A DNA stretch of 64,000 nt from Nitrospirales bacterium (GTDB lineage Bacteria; Nitrospirota; Nitrospiria; Nitrospirales; UBA8639). Under the pieces are notes generated by a model. That model had not been told where the DNA came from. It did no database searches and saw nothing but the letters and a program-made list of their open reading frames with translations. Below, one piece after another: positions 25,771-35,076 of the stretch. The stretch lies in contig JAJEJG010000013.1 in the NCBI GenBank assembly GCA_022828225.1, forward strand, positions 186,001-250,000. The letters run 5' to 3'. Position numbers and translations under genes: made by a program. Positions within the stretch are counted from its first letter, which is position 1. Each line of letters begins with the position of its first letter.

Positions 25771-27335
25771 ATGAGCCCCATCTCGATACAAGCGCTCTCC
25801 CCAGAAGAACGGGAGAAGGTCCGGGAGACGGTCGCCCAAGCCAGCGAACCGACCCCACCGTTTTGGCCCATGCAGGTCATGGTGGCCCAAAATCCCATGC
25901 ACGGTTTGGAATATCTCTCCTTTGACGAAGCCGTTCGCAAAGGCAAACACCTGCTGGGCGGTAACGGGTACCTGGCCAATGAAGAGTACCGGGAGTTCTA
26001 TCGAGCGGGACGCATCACCGCCGGCAATCTCAAGCGGGCCCTGGCGCGCGTGGGTCCGCGATCGGAACAGATCCGGGCGGTCACGGTCGGGGGCCGCGAA
26101 ATCACGGCCGAGGAGGTGTGGCGGTTGCACGTGGTGTATGGGTTCGAGGCATTGGAGCCTGCCCTATTGGAATGGGAACTGAGCGGTGATGGTGCCAAGA
26201 AGCGATTCAGACAGGACCTGCCGGACGAATCCGCACAACGGATCATCGAACGCACGATCCGGGAATGCGAGCATTGCCGGGATCACCCCGAGGAAGCCTA
26301 TCTGACGAATCTGTGGAAAACCGTGTTGGCGGCATTGGGGCTCTCCGGTGCACGGCCAGGCGAGCAGGACGCATCACATGTCCCTAGCGATGTGGCCTTG
26401 CCGGCCCAGCGCACCGTCAGCGATTGGGTGGATGTCCTTGCCGGCACGACGCTTGTCGAGGAGATCAATAACCAGCTCATCAAATGGTTGGCGGCGTTTG
26501 TCGATGAAGGCTTGGCCGGCTGGGAAATGCCGGGTAGATACGGGGGATTCTATGCAGCCTGGCGGGATTTGGCGCAACACGATCAGTCCCACCGGTTTGA
26601 AGGCATTCGACAATTCCAACAAAAAATCAGCGAACTGCCGTCTGAGCCCGAGGATGCGATTGCGTCGAGCCTGCATCGTCTGGGCGTGCCCGAGGCGAGT
26701 TGGAGCGATTACCTCGCCCGCCAGTTGTCCCAATTGCCGGGGTGGCCCCGGTTCATTCGCTGGCTGGAGACGAATCCCGCGTACCATGCGCAACGCAAAC
26801 ATCCGGTCGATGCGGTCCAGTATCTGGCGGTGCGGTTGTTCTACGAAGCCGAATTGGCGCAGGCGACCTGCCGGCGGGAATGGAGGACTCACGGTACCGT
26901 GCCGGCGCTGGTTGCCTATTGGCAAGAGCGTTCGGATGAATACGCAAAAAGGATGAGTGGGGGCGCACATGCCGTGGACCCCCTAAAACGGGCCATTTGC
27001 CGTGATGCCTGGCGGCTGTTTCATCTCGCTCAGGTGTTGGAAATGTCGCCGCTCGAGATGCTCGATCTATCTTCGGACGATGCGCGCACGGTGTTGGGAT
27101 GGCTGGATGCCTTTCCTCCGGACCAACACGGTCCGGTGTGGCTTGAGGCCTACGAAGACTTCTTTCGAGCCGACATTATCAAAAGACTTACGACGCACTG
27201 AGGCATCGTGTTCAAAAGCACGCGATCCTCCAGCAACTCTTCCATAACCAATGGCTCAATCTGGTGGCCATCGATCCTTACACCTTGAAGTTTCATCGCT
27301 ATCTTCCCGACGCCGCCTGGGAACGGGTCGGATAA
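25771..27335 (+). pseudogene. dabA: Second dabA gene, broken by an internal deletion
   Basis: Positions 25771-27201 encode 476 residues matching the N-terminal part of DabA (TPPFWPMQVMVAQNPMHGLE; GGNGYLANEEYREFYRAGRI; NNQLIKWLAAFVDEGLAGWE) up to HGPVWLEAYEDFF, which corresponds to about residue 460 of the intact DabA at 17491. After the stop, another frame (about 27192-27335) encodes the family C-terminus (LFHNQWLNLVAIDPYTLKF, aligning with LVGNQWINLVALDPVTMEF). The central 500 or so residues with all four zinc-site residues are gone. The N-terminal frame is still open, so a truncated protein could be made, but it cannot be a working DabA. No dabB accompanies it. Confidence 0.88.
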
Positions 27336-27395
27336 GACACCTTCTTCGTGACATGGAACTCCCACCCTCCGGGAGAGTCCGGCGTGAGGGAACAT

Positions 27396-27422
27396 TTGTC
27401 AGTGCCGGTCGTATGGTATAAT
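27396..27422 (+). promoter_or_regulatory. Sigma-70-type promoter of the Do protease gene
   Basis: TTGTCA (27396-27401), a 15-base spacer (16 if TTTGTC is used) and a perfect TATAAT (27417-27422) preceded by TGG, an extended -10. Transcription would start near 27429, 44 bases before the ATG. Confidence 0.65.
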
Positions 27423-27472
27423 CTCGTCGTCGGTCCGTACGAAGATTTCCAAGTAACAATGAGGAAGGTAAG

Positions 27473-29017
27473 ATGCGAGAACAATGGTCCTTGAATGTTA
27501 TCTTGAAAAACCCCGTCGTCCTGGCGATCGGGAGTTTTATCTGCGTGTGCCTGGCGTTGGGCGCGAGTGCGACGTTCTTTCAGCCGTCCACGGTCACCCA
27601 GGCTTCGGAAGAGCAGGTCGCGCCCCCTGAGCTGCTTGCGCAAGCCCCCATGGCGCAACCGGCTGCCTATTCCCCTCCCGCCACGAGCGAAGACCTCCTC
27701 CGGTTCAACCGGCACCTTATCGCGATTGCAAAGAAGGTCACGCCCGCGGTCGTCAATATCTCGATCGTAAAGACGACCGCGCCGAGAAGTTCTCCGTTTC
27801 CGCATTCCCCGTTTTTTGACGACCCTTTCTTTCGGAAATTTTTTGGAGAGCGGTTTAGAGAAGAGCGCCGCCAGGCTCCGAGACGCCGGCAACAGGGTAT
27901 GGGGTCCGGGGTGATCGTTAATCCCGACGGCTACATCGTCACGAACAATCACGTGGTGGCCGAGGGCGATGAAATCCATGTGGTCTTGGGCGATCAACGG
28001 AAATTCGAGGCGGAATTGATCGGGACCGATCCCAAGACCGACCTGGCCATATTGAAAATTGAAGCGTCAGGGTTGCCGTTTCTCTCCTGGGGTGATTCCG
28101 GCACGTTGGAGGTGGGAGAGATGGTCGTGGCCGTGGGAAATCCCTTCGGTTTGAACCAAACCGTGACCATGGGAATTATCAGCGCCGTGGGACGGGCTAA
28201 CGTGGGCATTGCCGACTACGAGGATTTTATCCAAACGGATGCGGCCATCAACCCCGGCAACTCCGGCGGGGCCCTGGTGAACGTCCGAGGGGAACTGATC
28301 GGCATCAATACGGCCATCTTCAGCCGAAGCGGCGGGTATATGGGCATCGGCTTTGCCATCCCGAGCAATATGGCCAAAGGGGTGGCGCAGAGTTTGAAGG
28401 TCTACGGCAAAATGGTACGGGGCTGGCTCGGCGTGTCCATCCAAGACCTGACCCCCGACCTGGCGAAGCAATTTGAAACCACGGAGACCAAAGGCGCCCT
28501 GGTGACGGACGTGGTCGAAGAGAGTCCCGCCGAAAATGCCCGGTTTCAACGGGGCGACATCATTCGCGAATACGATGGCCGCGCAGTCGAGAATTCAACC
28601 AAGTTACGCACCTACGTGGCCGAGACGCCTCCCGAAACCAAGGTAGACGTGGAGATCCTGCGAGAAGGCAACAAGAAGCGCCTGACCGTCGTCATCGGAC
28701 TCATGCCCAAGGATATGGCCGGGACCGGCGAAGTGGGTACCCTCGGTGAGCATCATGCCCTCTCCGGCTTGACGGTCGAATCGGTGGAACAATCCGCCGG
28801 TGACAAAGGGGCGCGCGTCATGAAGGTCCAGCCCGATAGCCGTGCGGCCCGGGCCGGGATACGGAAAGACGACGTCATCATGGAAATCAACCGGATCTCC
28901 ATCGCGGATGCGGACGATTTCGATCGTATCACCAGTCAACTCGGCGAAGACGATGCGGTCCTGGTGCTCCTCAGACGAGGACGCTCGACGCTCTTCCTGT
29001 CGATCGGCGGAAACTAA
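27473..29017 (+). CDS. degP: Periplasmic serine endoprotease, Do/DegP family
   Basis: The 514-residue product has an N-terminal membrane or signal segment (about 14-35), a proline-rich linker and a trypsin-like domain. The catalytic triad is His160 (TNNHVV), Asp190 (PKTDLAIL) and Ser264 (PGNSGGAL). Two PDZ domains follow (about 300-395 and 410-510; GWLGVSIQDL, and PDSRAARAGIRKDDVI). These proteases degrade or refold damaged envelope proteins. AGGAAGG precedes the ATG, and an extended -10 promoter lies upstream. An arginine-rich insert (about 125-140) just before the protease core is unusual. It follows the dabA pseudogene but appears independent of it. Confidence 0.92.
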   Translation: MREQWSLNVILKNPVVLAIGSFICVCLALGASATFFQPSTVTQASEEQVAPPELLAQAPMAQPAAYSPPATSEDLLRFNRHLIAIAKKVTPAVVNISIVKTTAPRSSPFPHSPFFDDPFFRKFFGERFREERRQAPRRRQQGMGSGVIVNPDGYIVTNNHVVAEGDEIHVVLGDQRKFEAELIGTDPKTDLAILKIEASGLPFLSWGDSGTLEVGEMVVAVGNPFGLNQTVTMGIISAVGRANVGIADYEDFIQTDAAINPGNSGGALVNVRGELIGINTAIFSRSGGYMGIGFAIPSNMAKGVAQSLKVYGKMVRGWLGVSIQDLTPDLAKQFETTETKGALVTDVVEESPAENARFQRGDIIREYDGRAVENSTKLRTYVAETPPETKVDVEILREGNKKRLTVVIGLMPKDMAGTGEVGTLGEHHALSGLTVESVEQSAGDKGARVMKVQPDSRAARAGIRKDDVIMEINRISIADADDFDRITSQLGEDDAVLVLLRRGRSTLFLSIGGN

Positions 29018-29221
29018 ATACTTTTTTACGTTTGCGGTAGAGCAGCAGTGTTATTGTTCAGACCTTAGGCCGTTTCATTATTCCCGTTCCCCAAATCTTC
29101 GGCCTCTATGTGTTGTTTTTAGACCAATACGGCCCAGGGGGCGGGTTTATCGGCTCGTTCTGTCAAGTGGAAAGTTTCGGCGCTCTTGACTTGTTCCATA
29201 TTGCGGGTTATCAATTTTAGT

Positions 29222-29929
29222 ATGAAGCATTCCCGTCCCTTAACCCATGATGAGAGAAAAGCCGCGGAGGCGGCCTACCGGGGCCGGCCATTCGATGTCT
29301 CGTGGTCGCAGGCCGCCCGGGCCGTGTATGACGGCATTCTAACCGCCCGAGGATACGCGGTGGATGCGTTTGACTCGGGTCGCGTCAACCGGGAAGCCGC
29401 CAAGGAGTTTGAAACCCCTGAAACCGTGTTTACGGAGGCGATGGGGCCGGTGCTTTCGTCCGAGAACCCAGGCGAAGGAGAGCCGGCAACGGCCCGCCAC
29501 GTTCCTTCCCGTCAGGCAGCCATCGAGGCCGGCTTGCTCGTCGACGTGACCAAGAAGGCCAAACGTATCGGCTTTCACGTGGCGGTCGGGATCACGAAAT
29601 CCTTGTGGGACCGGAACATCACGAAGTCTTTGGATCTCGACCCGCATGAATGGGACCTGCGCGTCCGTGATCTGTTGTTGGCGGTGCGTCTGAAAATGGC
29701 TGGTTCGGCAACGTCAGGGCCGTGGGTGGAGGTGCCGGTCGTGTTTCCGTCAACGCAAGCCGAGGAGCCACCCCAGGTGTTTTCCATCTATGCGTTGTTT
29801 CATAAAGATCCGGTTGCCGAAGAGTGTGTGACCTTAATCCATCCCAACGAATTGTCTTCCATCATGCGCCCCGCTTCTTCTCCTTCCGAGACGGAAGACA
29901 ACCCGTCTTTCCCTATCGACTCCCTGTAA
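29222..29929 (+). CDS. Conserved hypothetical protein, DUF6573-like
   Basis: A soluble 235-residue protein. The central part (RQAAIEAGLLVDVTKKAKRI, GFHVAVGITKSLWDRNI, WDLRVRDLLLAVRLKM) follows the pattern of DUF6573, proteins of unknown role often seen near plasmid or phage genes; this match is from memory. The N-terminal region (RKAAEAAYRGRPFDVSWSQAARAVYDGIL) looks like a separate helical domain. The ATG at 29222 is preferred over a TTG at 29186, although no Shine-Dalgarno is evident. Confidence 0.55.
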   Translation: MKHSRPLTHDERKAAEAAYRGRPFDVSWSQAARAVYDGILTARGYAVDAFDSGRVNREAAKEFETPETVFTEAMGPVLSSENPGEGEPATARHVPSRQAAIEAGLLVDVTKKAKRIGFHVAVGITKSLWDRNITKSLDLDPHEWDLRVRDLLLAVRLKMAGSATSGPWVEVPVVFPSTQAEEPPQVFSIYALFHKDPVAEECVTLIHPNELSSIMRPASSPSETEDNPSFPIDSL

Positions 29930-30020
29930 GGCTTCCTGTTCTCCCGTTCTTCCATGATTTTCCATGCCGACGTGCATGGTGTCGTGCGGGCATCCGAACA
30001 AATATGCTAAGGTGACGGCC

Positions 30021-30449
30021 ATGCCGAACGATGCCAAACTGTTAGTCAACGCGGTGCTCGGAGCCATGGCCGTCACGGGTGGGTTCTGGTTTCTTCAGGG
30101 AGGTCTCTCCCTTGCCGTGACGGTCACGGTGGTGGTGGGGCTCATGGTGGTCTTGGCCAAGACCTGCCCCGGCGTGGCTCACGTCTGGATGTGGGCCACC
30201 CTGCTGCTGGGACTGGAAAGCCTCGCGTGGCCGTTTCTGATGCTGGGCGAACTGCAACAATTCGGTCCCGAGCCGCCGCTCGAAGAGATGAGCAAGGTCT
30301 TTACCGCGGTGTTGTTCGGCGTGTTTTCCGGAATTTTTTGGCTGACTTTCGCCTACGGACTGTATCGCCGAACCCAACCTGCACCCGAAGAACCGGCTGC
30401 CCCCTTAACGCCGAACCAAGCCAAGGCCAAGCGGAAGAAGGAACGGTAA
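30021..30449 (+). CDS. Small membrane protein of unknown function
   Basis: A 142-residue protein with about four hydrophobic helices (VNAVLGAMAVTGGFWFLQ, LSLAVTVTVVVGLMVVLA, VWMWATLLLGLESLAWPFLML, VFTAVLFGVFSGIFWLTFAYG). Its hydrophilic tail is rich in proline and then lysine (PLTPNQAKAKRKKER), presumably cytoplasmic. The start at 30021 is supported by AAGGTGACGG; the longer frame from 29964 has a hydrophilic prefix without a ribosome binding site. It is convergent with priA. No family was recognised. Confidence 0.65.
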   Translation: MPNDAKLLVNAVLGAMAVTGGFWFLQGGLSLAVTVTVVVGLMVVLAKTCPGVAHVWMWATLLLGLESLAWPFLMLGELQQFGPEPPLEEMSKVFTAVLFGVFSGIFWLTFAYGLYRRTQPAPEEPAAPLTPNQAKAKRKKER

Positions 30450-30473
30450 CGGCTATTCCTCTCACGACGTTTC

Positions 30474-32705
30474 CTATAACAGTTCCACAGGGTCCACGTT
30501 TACCCCGAATTTGATGCCTCGATTGGTTTGTCCTTGGGGCACCAACTCGAGTGTGCGTCGAACGAGGGTTCGCCCGGCGGTCCCGTCCGCGACTTTGACC
30601 AAGAGTTGATAGCGGGAGAGCCTTCGCGGCTGGGCTCCATACGCGGCTAGGGGACCCAGGATGGCGCTTTGTTCGTCCTGTTGCATTTCGCCTTGCGCGA
30701 TCATGTGGGCAAGTTGTTCCGTGAGATGCCGGCGCCATGTTTTTGCGGCATTTTCAGTTTTCGTTGCGTCCTGACCCGAGACGTGCAATTGGATGAGTTG
30801 CCCGAAGGGCGGATACCCCACCAGCCGGCGAAAGGCCAATTCATGGTCATAGAAGAGGTCGGGCTGTTGTTGGCCGATGGCATGCAGCACCGGGTGCGAG
30901 GGGAGGCGCGTTTGAATGATCGCGGACCCCAAGAGACCGGGTGTCAACAGATCCACGGCTTGCTGGAGATGATGAAACACGCGTTCCGAGGATCGAAAAT
31001 CCGGCACGTGCAGGCCGGCGTCCGCATAGGGGATGCCGACGCATCTCACCGGCGTGAACGGTGCAGCCTGGAAGAGCAGTTCCGTCCCGACGACCATGTG
31101 GACCCGGCCCTGCGAAAATTGTTCGCGGATGCGGCTCGCTTCGGCTTCGCTCCGTATCGTGTTGCCGTCATAGCGGGCAATGGCGGCGTTGGGATACAGC
31201 CGTTGCAATTCTTCTTCAAGACGTTCCGTGCCGAACCCGACCGGTTCCAAACGAATGCCGGAACAGGCCGGGCATGCGGTCGGGAGAGACTCGGCCTGCC
31301 CGCAATAGGGACACCGCAGTTGTGCTTGCCGGAGACCCAACGGGATGCGGCAGCGTGGGCATTGTGGCGCGGTTCCGCAATCCCGACAGGTGATGGACGA
31401 TGAAAACCCTTTGCGATTATGGTAGATCACGACCCCGCCACCTTGGGTTAGGGCCTGCTCCATGCCGTTTTGCAGGGCATCGGAGAACATCATGCCGAAC
31501 GCCATGTCCTGAAGGTTGATTACCCGAACGGGCTTTGATGTGCTCTTGTCGGCGAAAGCCCGTGGAGCCCTGGCATCCTCGGCAAAGCGATGCACGGTCT
31601 CGAGTGTAGGGTAAGGCGCATGCAGCACGAGCACGGCGTCGTCCAACTCGGCTTTTTTTCGTGCGACCTCCCGGGCGTGATAGTGCGGACTCGGATCTTC
31701 CTTGTACGCGTTGTCCGCTTCGCGTTCGATCCACACGCAGCCCAGGGCAGGGAGAGGAAGGAACAAAGCGGATCTGGTCCCCACGACCACGGAATAGTGT
31801 CCCTGTTTGATGGCTTCCCAAAGTTGAAGACGCTGTTTGTCTGAATGGCCGCTGTGAAACTCGCCTATCGGTTGTCCCACCGAATGTCGAAGATAGGAGA
31901 CCAGGCGTGTCGACCGGTTGATATTCGGGGCAATGACCAGGACCGTCCGTCCCTGGGCCATTGTTTCTTGTATGACGTCGCCCAACAGCGGTTGCGGGTC
32001 TTCCGAATCGGTGAGTAGCAACTCACCGATTCGTTTGGCTGCAAGGTGTTGCCGAAAACGGCCCCGCCAAGAGAACAATCCGGGGCTTTCCTCCGGGGCT
32101 TGACAAACGTCTTGTGGAGGAGTTGCCGGTTTGAGGCTGCTTTGAACCGGCAGTTCGGTCCAGTCCTGCCGGGCCTGAATCCACTTGTTTCGCTTGAGCC
32201 TTTGTAAGACCGTGGAAGGGTTATCCAGCAGCCGGTCAATGGTTGATTGCGCCAGGCCTTTGGAACGTTTGGCGAGTGCGGCGAGGAGTGTGTGCGTGGA
32301 TGTGCCGGTCCTGGCGGTTTCCAGGCGTTGTTGCCCTTGCTGGGTGATGGTCCAACGTGTGCTGCTGCGAAAGGGGACGTCCGGTGGTTGGACAAGCGCC
32401 AGGCAGGTTCCCGCCGGAGCCAGGTAATAGTCGGCCATCCATTCAGCCAGAGCGACCAGCTTGGGGTCCGGCTCCCAGTGCGCCGAGGCGATACGAGACA
32501 GTTCGCGAATACGGCCCGGATCAACCGGGGGTTGCTTCGCGTTCCCGGCAAGAGAGACAATAATCCCCGGCTTGACGCGCGGCCCGAACGGGGCCAGGAC
32601 CCATTGCCCTATGTGGGGCCGTGATCGCCACGACTCAGGAATACGATACGTAAATGCTTGAGAGGTTGCGGGGGGAAAGACGACGTCGGCATAAGATGGC
32701 GGCAT
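30474..32705 (-). CDS. priA: PriA (primosomal protein N') homologue lacking helicase motifs
   Basis: The 743-residue product aligns with PriA over its whole length: the 3' DNA-binding domain (YADVVFPPATSQAFTYRIPE), winged-helix region, helicase lobes and the zinc module (CRDC, CPRC, CPYC, CPAC). PriA restarts stalled replication forks. The ATPase motifs are gone. The Walker A region is LTDSEDPQP (about 231-239) where GVTGSGKTE is expected, the DEEH box is IEREA (326-330), the SATPS motif is HAPYPTLE, and the final QVAGRAGR motif is QQAVDLLTPG. Structural motifs such as VGTRSALFLPL and DAGLHVPDFRS remain. It may load the helicase without unwinding DNA itself, as proposed for actinobacterial PriA. 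Confidence 0.9.
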   Translation of the reverse strand: MPPSYADVVFPPATSQAFTYRIPESWRSRPHIGQWVLAPFGPRVKPGIIVSLAGNAKQPPVDPGRIRELSRIASAHWEPDPKLVALAEWMADYYLAPAGTCLALVQPPDVPFRSSTRWTITQQGQQRLETARTGTSTHTLLAALAKRSKGLAQSTIDRLLDNPSTVLQRLKRNKWIQARQDWTELPVQSSLKPATPPQDVCQAPEESPGLFSWRGRFRQHLAAKRIGELLLTDSEDPQPLLGDVIQETMAQGRTVLVIAPNINRSTRLVSYLRHSVGQPIGEFHSGHSDKQRLQLWEAIKQGHYSVVVGTRSALFLPLPALGCVWIEREADNAYKEDPSPHYHAREVARKKAELDDAVLVLHAPYPTLETVHRFAEDARAPRAFADKSTSKPVRVINLQDMAFGMMFSDALQNGMEQALTQGGGVVIYHNRKGFSSSITCRDCGTAPQCPRCRIPLGLRQAQLRCPYCGQAESLPTACPACSGIRLEPVGFGTERLEEELQRLYPNAAIARYDGNTIRSEAEASRIREQFSQGRVHMVVGTELLFQAAPFTPVRCVGIPYADAGLHVPDFRSSERVFHHLQQAVDLLTPGLLGSAIIQTRLPSHPVLHAIGQQQPDLFYDHELAFRRLVGYPPFGQLIQLHVSGQDATKTENAAKTWRRHLTEQLAHMIAQGEMQQDEQSAILGPLAAYGAQPRRLSRYQLLVKVADGTAGRTLVRRTLELVPQGQTNRGIKFGVNVDPVELL

Positions 32706-32803
32706 GCGGGCTATTGTGCCAAAGGAATGGTGACCTCACAACGAAGGGAAATCCGGTTCTCGGCTTTTCCCTTATGGAACCCATAGGGGTTGAGGTACAG
32801 GTC

Positions 32804-33325
32804 ATGATTGCCAAGAGAACGCGGACCGGTATGTTTGTGGGGCTCTGGGCTCTTGTCTTGACCGCGGGGATGCCGGCTGTACCGCTACATGGGCAGGAAG
32901 AGCCCTCGACCTTGCCGCCGAATTCTGCGACTTCCCGGGAAACGCATTTGCGGGATTTCTCGCCAATCCCGGAAGAACCCGAAGAATTCGACGACCGTGA
33001 GGTGAAGGCGTATTACGACTGGCGCAATGACTTGTTTTTCCGGGAATTCGACTTGAACGGCGACGGCGTAGTGAATTATATGACCGCCCGGCGGACCTAC
33101 AAGGTGTGGCTGGATGAATTCGGCACACCGGTGGTCGTGACGGTCGGGGCTCCGTTGTTCTATTGGCTGGACCGCAACGGGAATGGAGAATTCGACACGG
33201 GGAAAGGCGAAATGTGGTCGGACCCGGACGAGGACGGCATCACCGGCAATGAACGGACGTATGATACCAGTCATCTGGAAAAAGAGCCTTCCCGTATTCC
33301 GCGGTGGTCCGCGCCTTCTCCGTAG
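32804..33325 (+). CDS. Secreted protein with EF-hand-like calcium loops
   Basis: From ATG 32804 the product is about 173 residues, with a signal peptide (MIAKRTRTGMFVGLWALVLT, cut near LHGQEE). The mature protein is acidic and has two or three Asp-rich loops of EF-hand or dockerin type: DLNGDGVVNYMTARR, DRNGNGEFDTGKGE and DPDEDGITGNE. Calcium binding outside the cytoplasm is likely; the partner is unknown. It is divergent from priA. Longer in-frame starts back to 32654 overlap the priA promoter side and lack signal character. Confidence 0.65.
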   Translation: MIAKRTRTGMFVGLWALVLTAGMPAVPLHGQEEPSTLPPNSATSRETHLRDFSPIPEEPEEFDDREVKAYYDWRNDLFFREFDLNGDGVVNYMTARRTYKVWLDEFGTPVVVTVGAPLFYWLDRNGNGEFDTGKGEMWSDPDEDGITGNERTYDTSHLEKEPSRIPRWSAPSP

Positions 33326-33431
33326 TGCCGCTTCGGAAAACCCGTGAAGGCTTTCTTGAGATCACCATCGGTGGACTTCCGCATCCGGATTCTTTTAAGA
33401 TGGTGTCCTGGCGATAGAAGGAGAAAGAGCC

Positions 33432-33653
33432 ATGGCAAATTCCACGACACAAATAAAGTCCGTCATTCGAGAAAGCGTTCGGACTACGATCCGCAACACC
33501 CTGTCTTCGGTGATTCAGGAAGTCACGGAAGAAGAATTACGGGTGGCCTTAAAAAAGAAAAATTTTCGTGAGCCGCTGATGGAAATGATTCAATCCGAAT
33601 TGCAACTTGCCATCAAGGACTTGGCGAAAAACGGGAAACGCCCCCGGTCTTGA
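33432..33653 (+). CDS. Small hypothetical protein
   Basis: A 73-residue, mostly helical and soluble protein (SVIRESVRTTIRNTLSSVIQ; ELRVALKKKNFREPLMEMIQ). GAAGGAGAAAGAG lies just upstream of the ATG. No family was recognised. It is followed ten bases later by another small ORF, so both may be on one transcript. Confidence 0.55.
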   Translation: MANSTTQIKSVIRESVRTTIRNTLSSVIQEVTEEELRVALKKKNFREPLMEMIQSELQLAIKDLAKNGKRPRS

Positions 33654-33663
33654 CAGTTTCTCC

Positions 33664-33846
33664 ATGAATCGCGCTCAGCCGGATAAAGAAAGGCCAGCCG
33701 CCGAAACATCGCCGAAACGCATTGAAACGCAGATCCATCGGCGAAAGAAGGCCAAGGCCGTCTCTCCCCTGACGGATGAATGGGAAAATTCACAAGCGGG
33801 GCCTCCCAAAGGTTTGAAACGCCCGCCGCAGGACATGCGAAACTAG
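33664..33846 (+). CDS. Small basic hypothetical protein
   Basis: A 60-residue hydrophilic, probably unstructured product, rich in Lys, Arg, Pro and Glu (KRIETQIHRRKKAKAVS; GLKRPPQDMRN). The ATG at 33664 is ten bases after the preceding small gene. No domain is visible and composition alone would not prove it real. Confidence 0.4.
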   Translation: MNRAQPDKERPAAETSPKRIETQIHRRKKAKAVSPLTDEWENSQAGPPKGLKRPPQDMRN

Positions 33847-33994
33847 TAGCGAATCCGTTTTTCTCTTTCCCTCTTCTGTTGTTCTACAAAATCGACCCTT
33901 TATATTCCCGTTTCACGAGGATGTGCCGATTCCTGACCCAAGGGCATTACGGTATTGGGGCTTTTGCTATCGGGATGGTAGGTCTTTTGTTCTC

Positions 33995-34024
33995 TTGATT
34001 CGTTGGAAAATGGGGTGCTACGAT
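33995..34024 (+). promoter_or_regulatory. Candidate promoter of the nuo operon
   Basis: TTGATT (33995-34000), an 18-base spacer and TACGAT (34019-34024), about 80 bases before nuoA. The resulting leader contains a CCCCCG/CGGGGG hairpin near 34057-34079. This is the only promoter-like pair noticed in the 258 bases before nuoA. Confidence 0.4.
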
Positions 34025-34104
34025 CCCGAATTCTGCGAAAAGATTGAAGTTTTTGACCCCCGCTGCCGGATACCGGGGGCAATTTCCTCAGAGGTCAAAT
34101 CCCT

Positions 34105-34491
34105 ATGGTCGGTGGCCTGGATCTGTTTCTGGACTATCTCGCGAAGTATTCGCCCATAGTCGTGTTTATTATCCTGGCAGCGGGATTTGGCATCGTCACG
34201 CTTGTCCTGAGTTATCTTGTCCAACCGAAATATCCGGAAGATGAAAAATTGAGCGTGTATGAATGCGGCAGCGAGCCGTTTTCCGATTCCCGGATGCCGT
34301 TTCCCGTCCGGTATTACGTCATCGCGATGCTGTTTGTTATCTTCGATATCGAAGTCATTTTTCTCTATCCCTGGGCCGTCACCTTTGACCAACTGGGCGT
34401 GATCGGGCTCATTGAAATGATGATCTTTATTGGCCTGTTTGTCGTGGCTTACGTGTACGCGTGGAGAAAAGGCGCGTTGGAGTGGGACTGA
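34105..34491 (+). CDS. nuoA: NADH-quinone oxidoreductase-type complex I, subunit A
   Basis: A 128-residue membrane protein with three helices. It contains the NuoA hallmarks YECGSEPF and FPVRYYVIAMLFVIFDIEVIFLYPWAV. NuoA sits at the junction between the membrane arm and the quinone site. It is the first gene of a 12-gene run, nuoABCDGIJKLMMN, and is followed 48 bases later by nuoB. The ATG is preceded by a moderate AGAGGTC. Confidence 0.95.
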   Translation: MVGGLDLFLDYLAKYSPIVVFIILAAGFGIVTLVLSYLVQPKYPEDEKLSVYECGSEPFSDSRMPFPVRYYVIAMLFVIFDIEVIFLYPWAVTFDQLGVIGLIEMMIFIGLFVVAYVYAWRKGALEWD

Positions 34492-34539
34492 GGCCCGGAC
34501 GCTGGCTTGTTCCGGCTGTCGCCGTGAAGTGAGGAATCC

Positions 34540-35076
34540 ATGGGGTTGATCCAAATAGGGAAAAAGCACGAAAAAGACGGCGATATCGGTGTCATCACGC
34601 TGTCTTTGGAGAAGGCCGCGAATTGGGCGCGCAAAGGGTCGCTGTGGCCGATGACGTTCGGGTTGGCGTGTTGCGCGATTGAGATGATCGCCGCGGTGTC
34701 CTCCCGGTATGACGTGGATCGGTACGGGGCCGGCGTGTTCCGTGGTTCTCCCCGCCAATCCGATCTGATGATCGTGGCGGGCACGGTGTGCCGGCGGATG
34801 GCTCCGGTCATTCGCAAAATTTACGACCAGATGCCCGAACCCAAGTACGTCATTTCCATGGGGTCTTGCGCCACCTCCGGGAACATTTATGACAGTTACA
34901 GCGTGGTCCAGGGCGTGGACCGCTTCGTGCCGGTCGATATCTACGTGCCCGGCTGCCCGCCGACTCCCGAAGCCTTGTTCGACGGGATTTTGAAGCTGCA
35001 GGATCAGATCATGCAGAAGCGGGTTTTTACCAAACAGCCCGAAGAGGTCAGGCCCCGGGACAAGGCTATCGGATAA
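34540..35076 (+). CDS. nuoB: Complex I subunit B (cluster N2 subunit)
   Basis: A 178-residue peripheral-arm subunit that holds the terminal [4Fe-4S] cluster N2. The ligands are visible: the adjacent Cys44-Cys45 (GLACCAIEM), Cys109 (MGSCATSG) and Cys139 ([11 protein letters not shown]). The usual glycine-rich ANGGG loop after the third cysteine is TSGNIYD here, a modest deviation near the quinone site. It overlaps nuoC by one base (TAATG). Confidence 0.95.
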   Translation: MGLIQIGKKHEKDGDIGVITLSLEKAANWARKGSLWPMTFGLACCAIEMIAAVSSRYDVDRYGAGVFRGSPRQSDLMIVAGTVCRRMAPVIRKIYDQMPEPKYVISMGSCATSGNIYDSYSVVQGVDRFVPVDIYVPGCPPTPEALFDGILKLQDQIMQKRVFTKQPEEVRPRDKAIG

